This document shows positions 5,242-5,435 of a stretch of 5,435 nucleotides of DNA, one piece after another. Positions within the stretch are counted from its first letter, which is position 1, and every line of letters starts with the position of its first letter. Both the position numbers and the translations under genes were made by a program. Origin of the DNA: Flavobacteriia bacterium (GTDB lineage Bacteria > Bacteroidota > Bacteroidia > Flavobacteriales > Flavobacteriaceae); NCBI GenBank assembly GCA_018500075.1, contig JAHBAN010000202.1, positions 1 to 5,435 on the forward strand, written 5' to 3'. The notes under the pieces were generated by a model. The model worked only from the letters and a program-made list of their open reading frames with translations, was not told where the DNA came from and made no database searches.

Positions 5242-5435
5242 CTAAAGTTCGGCTCTTGGTCTGCGGCTGAAGGTCAGGTCCCGCAATGTCACCTGGTTCA
5301 TATCCGGCCCCTCAAAAATAAGGTCCAGCCAGATCCGTTCCACCCGCTTTTCATTGATTTTCGAATATGCCAAATCAAATTCAACCACAACATCAGGCTG
5401 GTTCAACGGCAGCTCACGAACAATCTGTTCGGTAT
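5242..5435 (-). CDS. 3' end of a protein of unknown function (tentatively DUF6478-like), cut by the window edge
   Basis: An open frame without stops enters from the right edge and ends at TAG 5244-5242, giving the last 63 residues of a longer protein. Visible parts include TEQIVRELPLN, PDVVVEFDLAYSKINEKR, VERIWLDLIFEGPDMNQVTL and the end RDLTFSRRPRAEL. The strand-rich pattern VVVEFDLAY ... WLDLIFEG ... VTLRDLTFSRRP suggests a beta-sandwich C-terminal domain. From memory this resembles a Rhodobacteraceae family of unknown function (DUF6478), but I cannot check it and give the name only as a lead. It is the first gene visible in the - strand unit, 10 nt before the 126-aa gene, and the unit's promoter lies outside the window. 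Confidence 0.8.
   Translation of the reverse strand, partial: TEQIVRELPLNQPDVVVEFDLAYSKINEKRVERIWLDLIFEGPDMNQVTLRDLTFSRRPRAEL

Overview
The window looks like ordinary chromosomal DNA from an alphaproteobacterium, most likely family Rhodobacteraceae (roseobacter group). The grounds are the RpsP and RimM sequence style (RpsP starts MAMKIRLARGG and carries a long Ala/Glu/Lys tail), high-GC codon use, and a G-rich intergenic element with the core CCAAAATATCCCGGGGGG, which I remember as typical between roseobacter genes. This assignment is inference from the sequence alone.

Layout. The left part (about 1-1947) reads on the + strand as one tightly packed unit: rpsP (ribosomal protein S16), a 50-residue membrane-anchored small protein, rimM (16S rRNA processing factor), and a sulfotransferase-like protein. 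The last three are joined by ATGA stop/start overlaps, which suggests translational coupling. A 10-bp hairpin sits between rpsP and the small ORF. The usual next gene, trmD, is not in the window.

Positions 1948-2038 are a convergent junction. They hold a G-rich mirror repeat and two strong hairpins that probably end transcription from both sides.

The right part (2039-5435) reads on the - strand. In transcription order it holds the 3' end of an unknown gene (tentatively DUF6478-like), a 126-residue protein of unknown function with a C-terminal amphipathic helix, arsH (FMN-dependent NADPH oxidoreductase linked to organoarsenical resistance), and fadH (NADPH-dependent 2,4-dienoyl-CoA reductase). 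Spacings are 10, 4 and 66 nt. The first three genes are almost certainly one operon. fadH has its own strong ribosome binding site and an intercistronic hairpin, so it may be partly independent.

Together the left unit serves ribosome assembly, with two accessory proteins attached. The right unit pairs two flavin/NADPH redox enzymes with two unknown proteins. I see no RNA gene, CRISPR array, insertion sequence or clearly new multi-gene system. The most unusual items are the small membrane ORF coupled to rimM, the sulfotransferase-like gene in the usual place of trmD, and an arsH gene with no other ars gene nearby.
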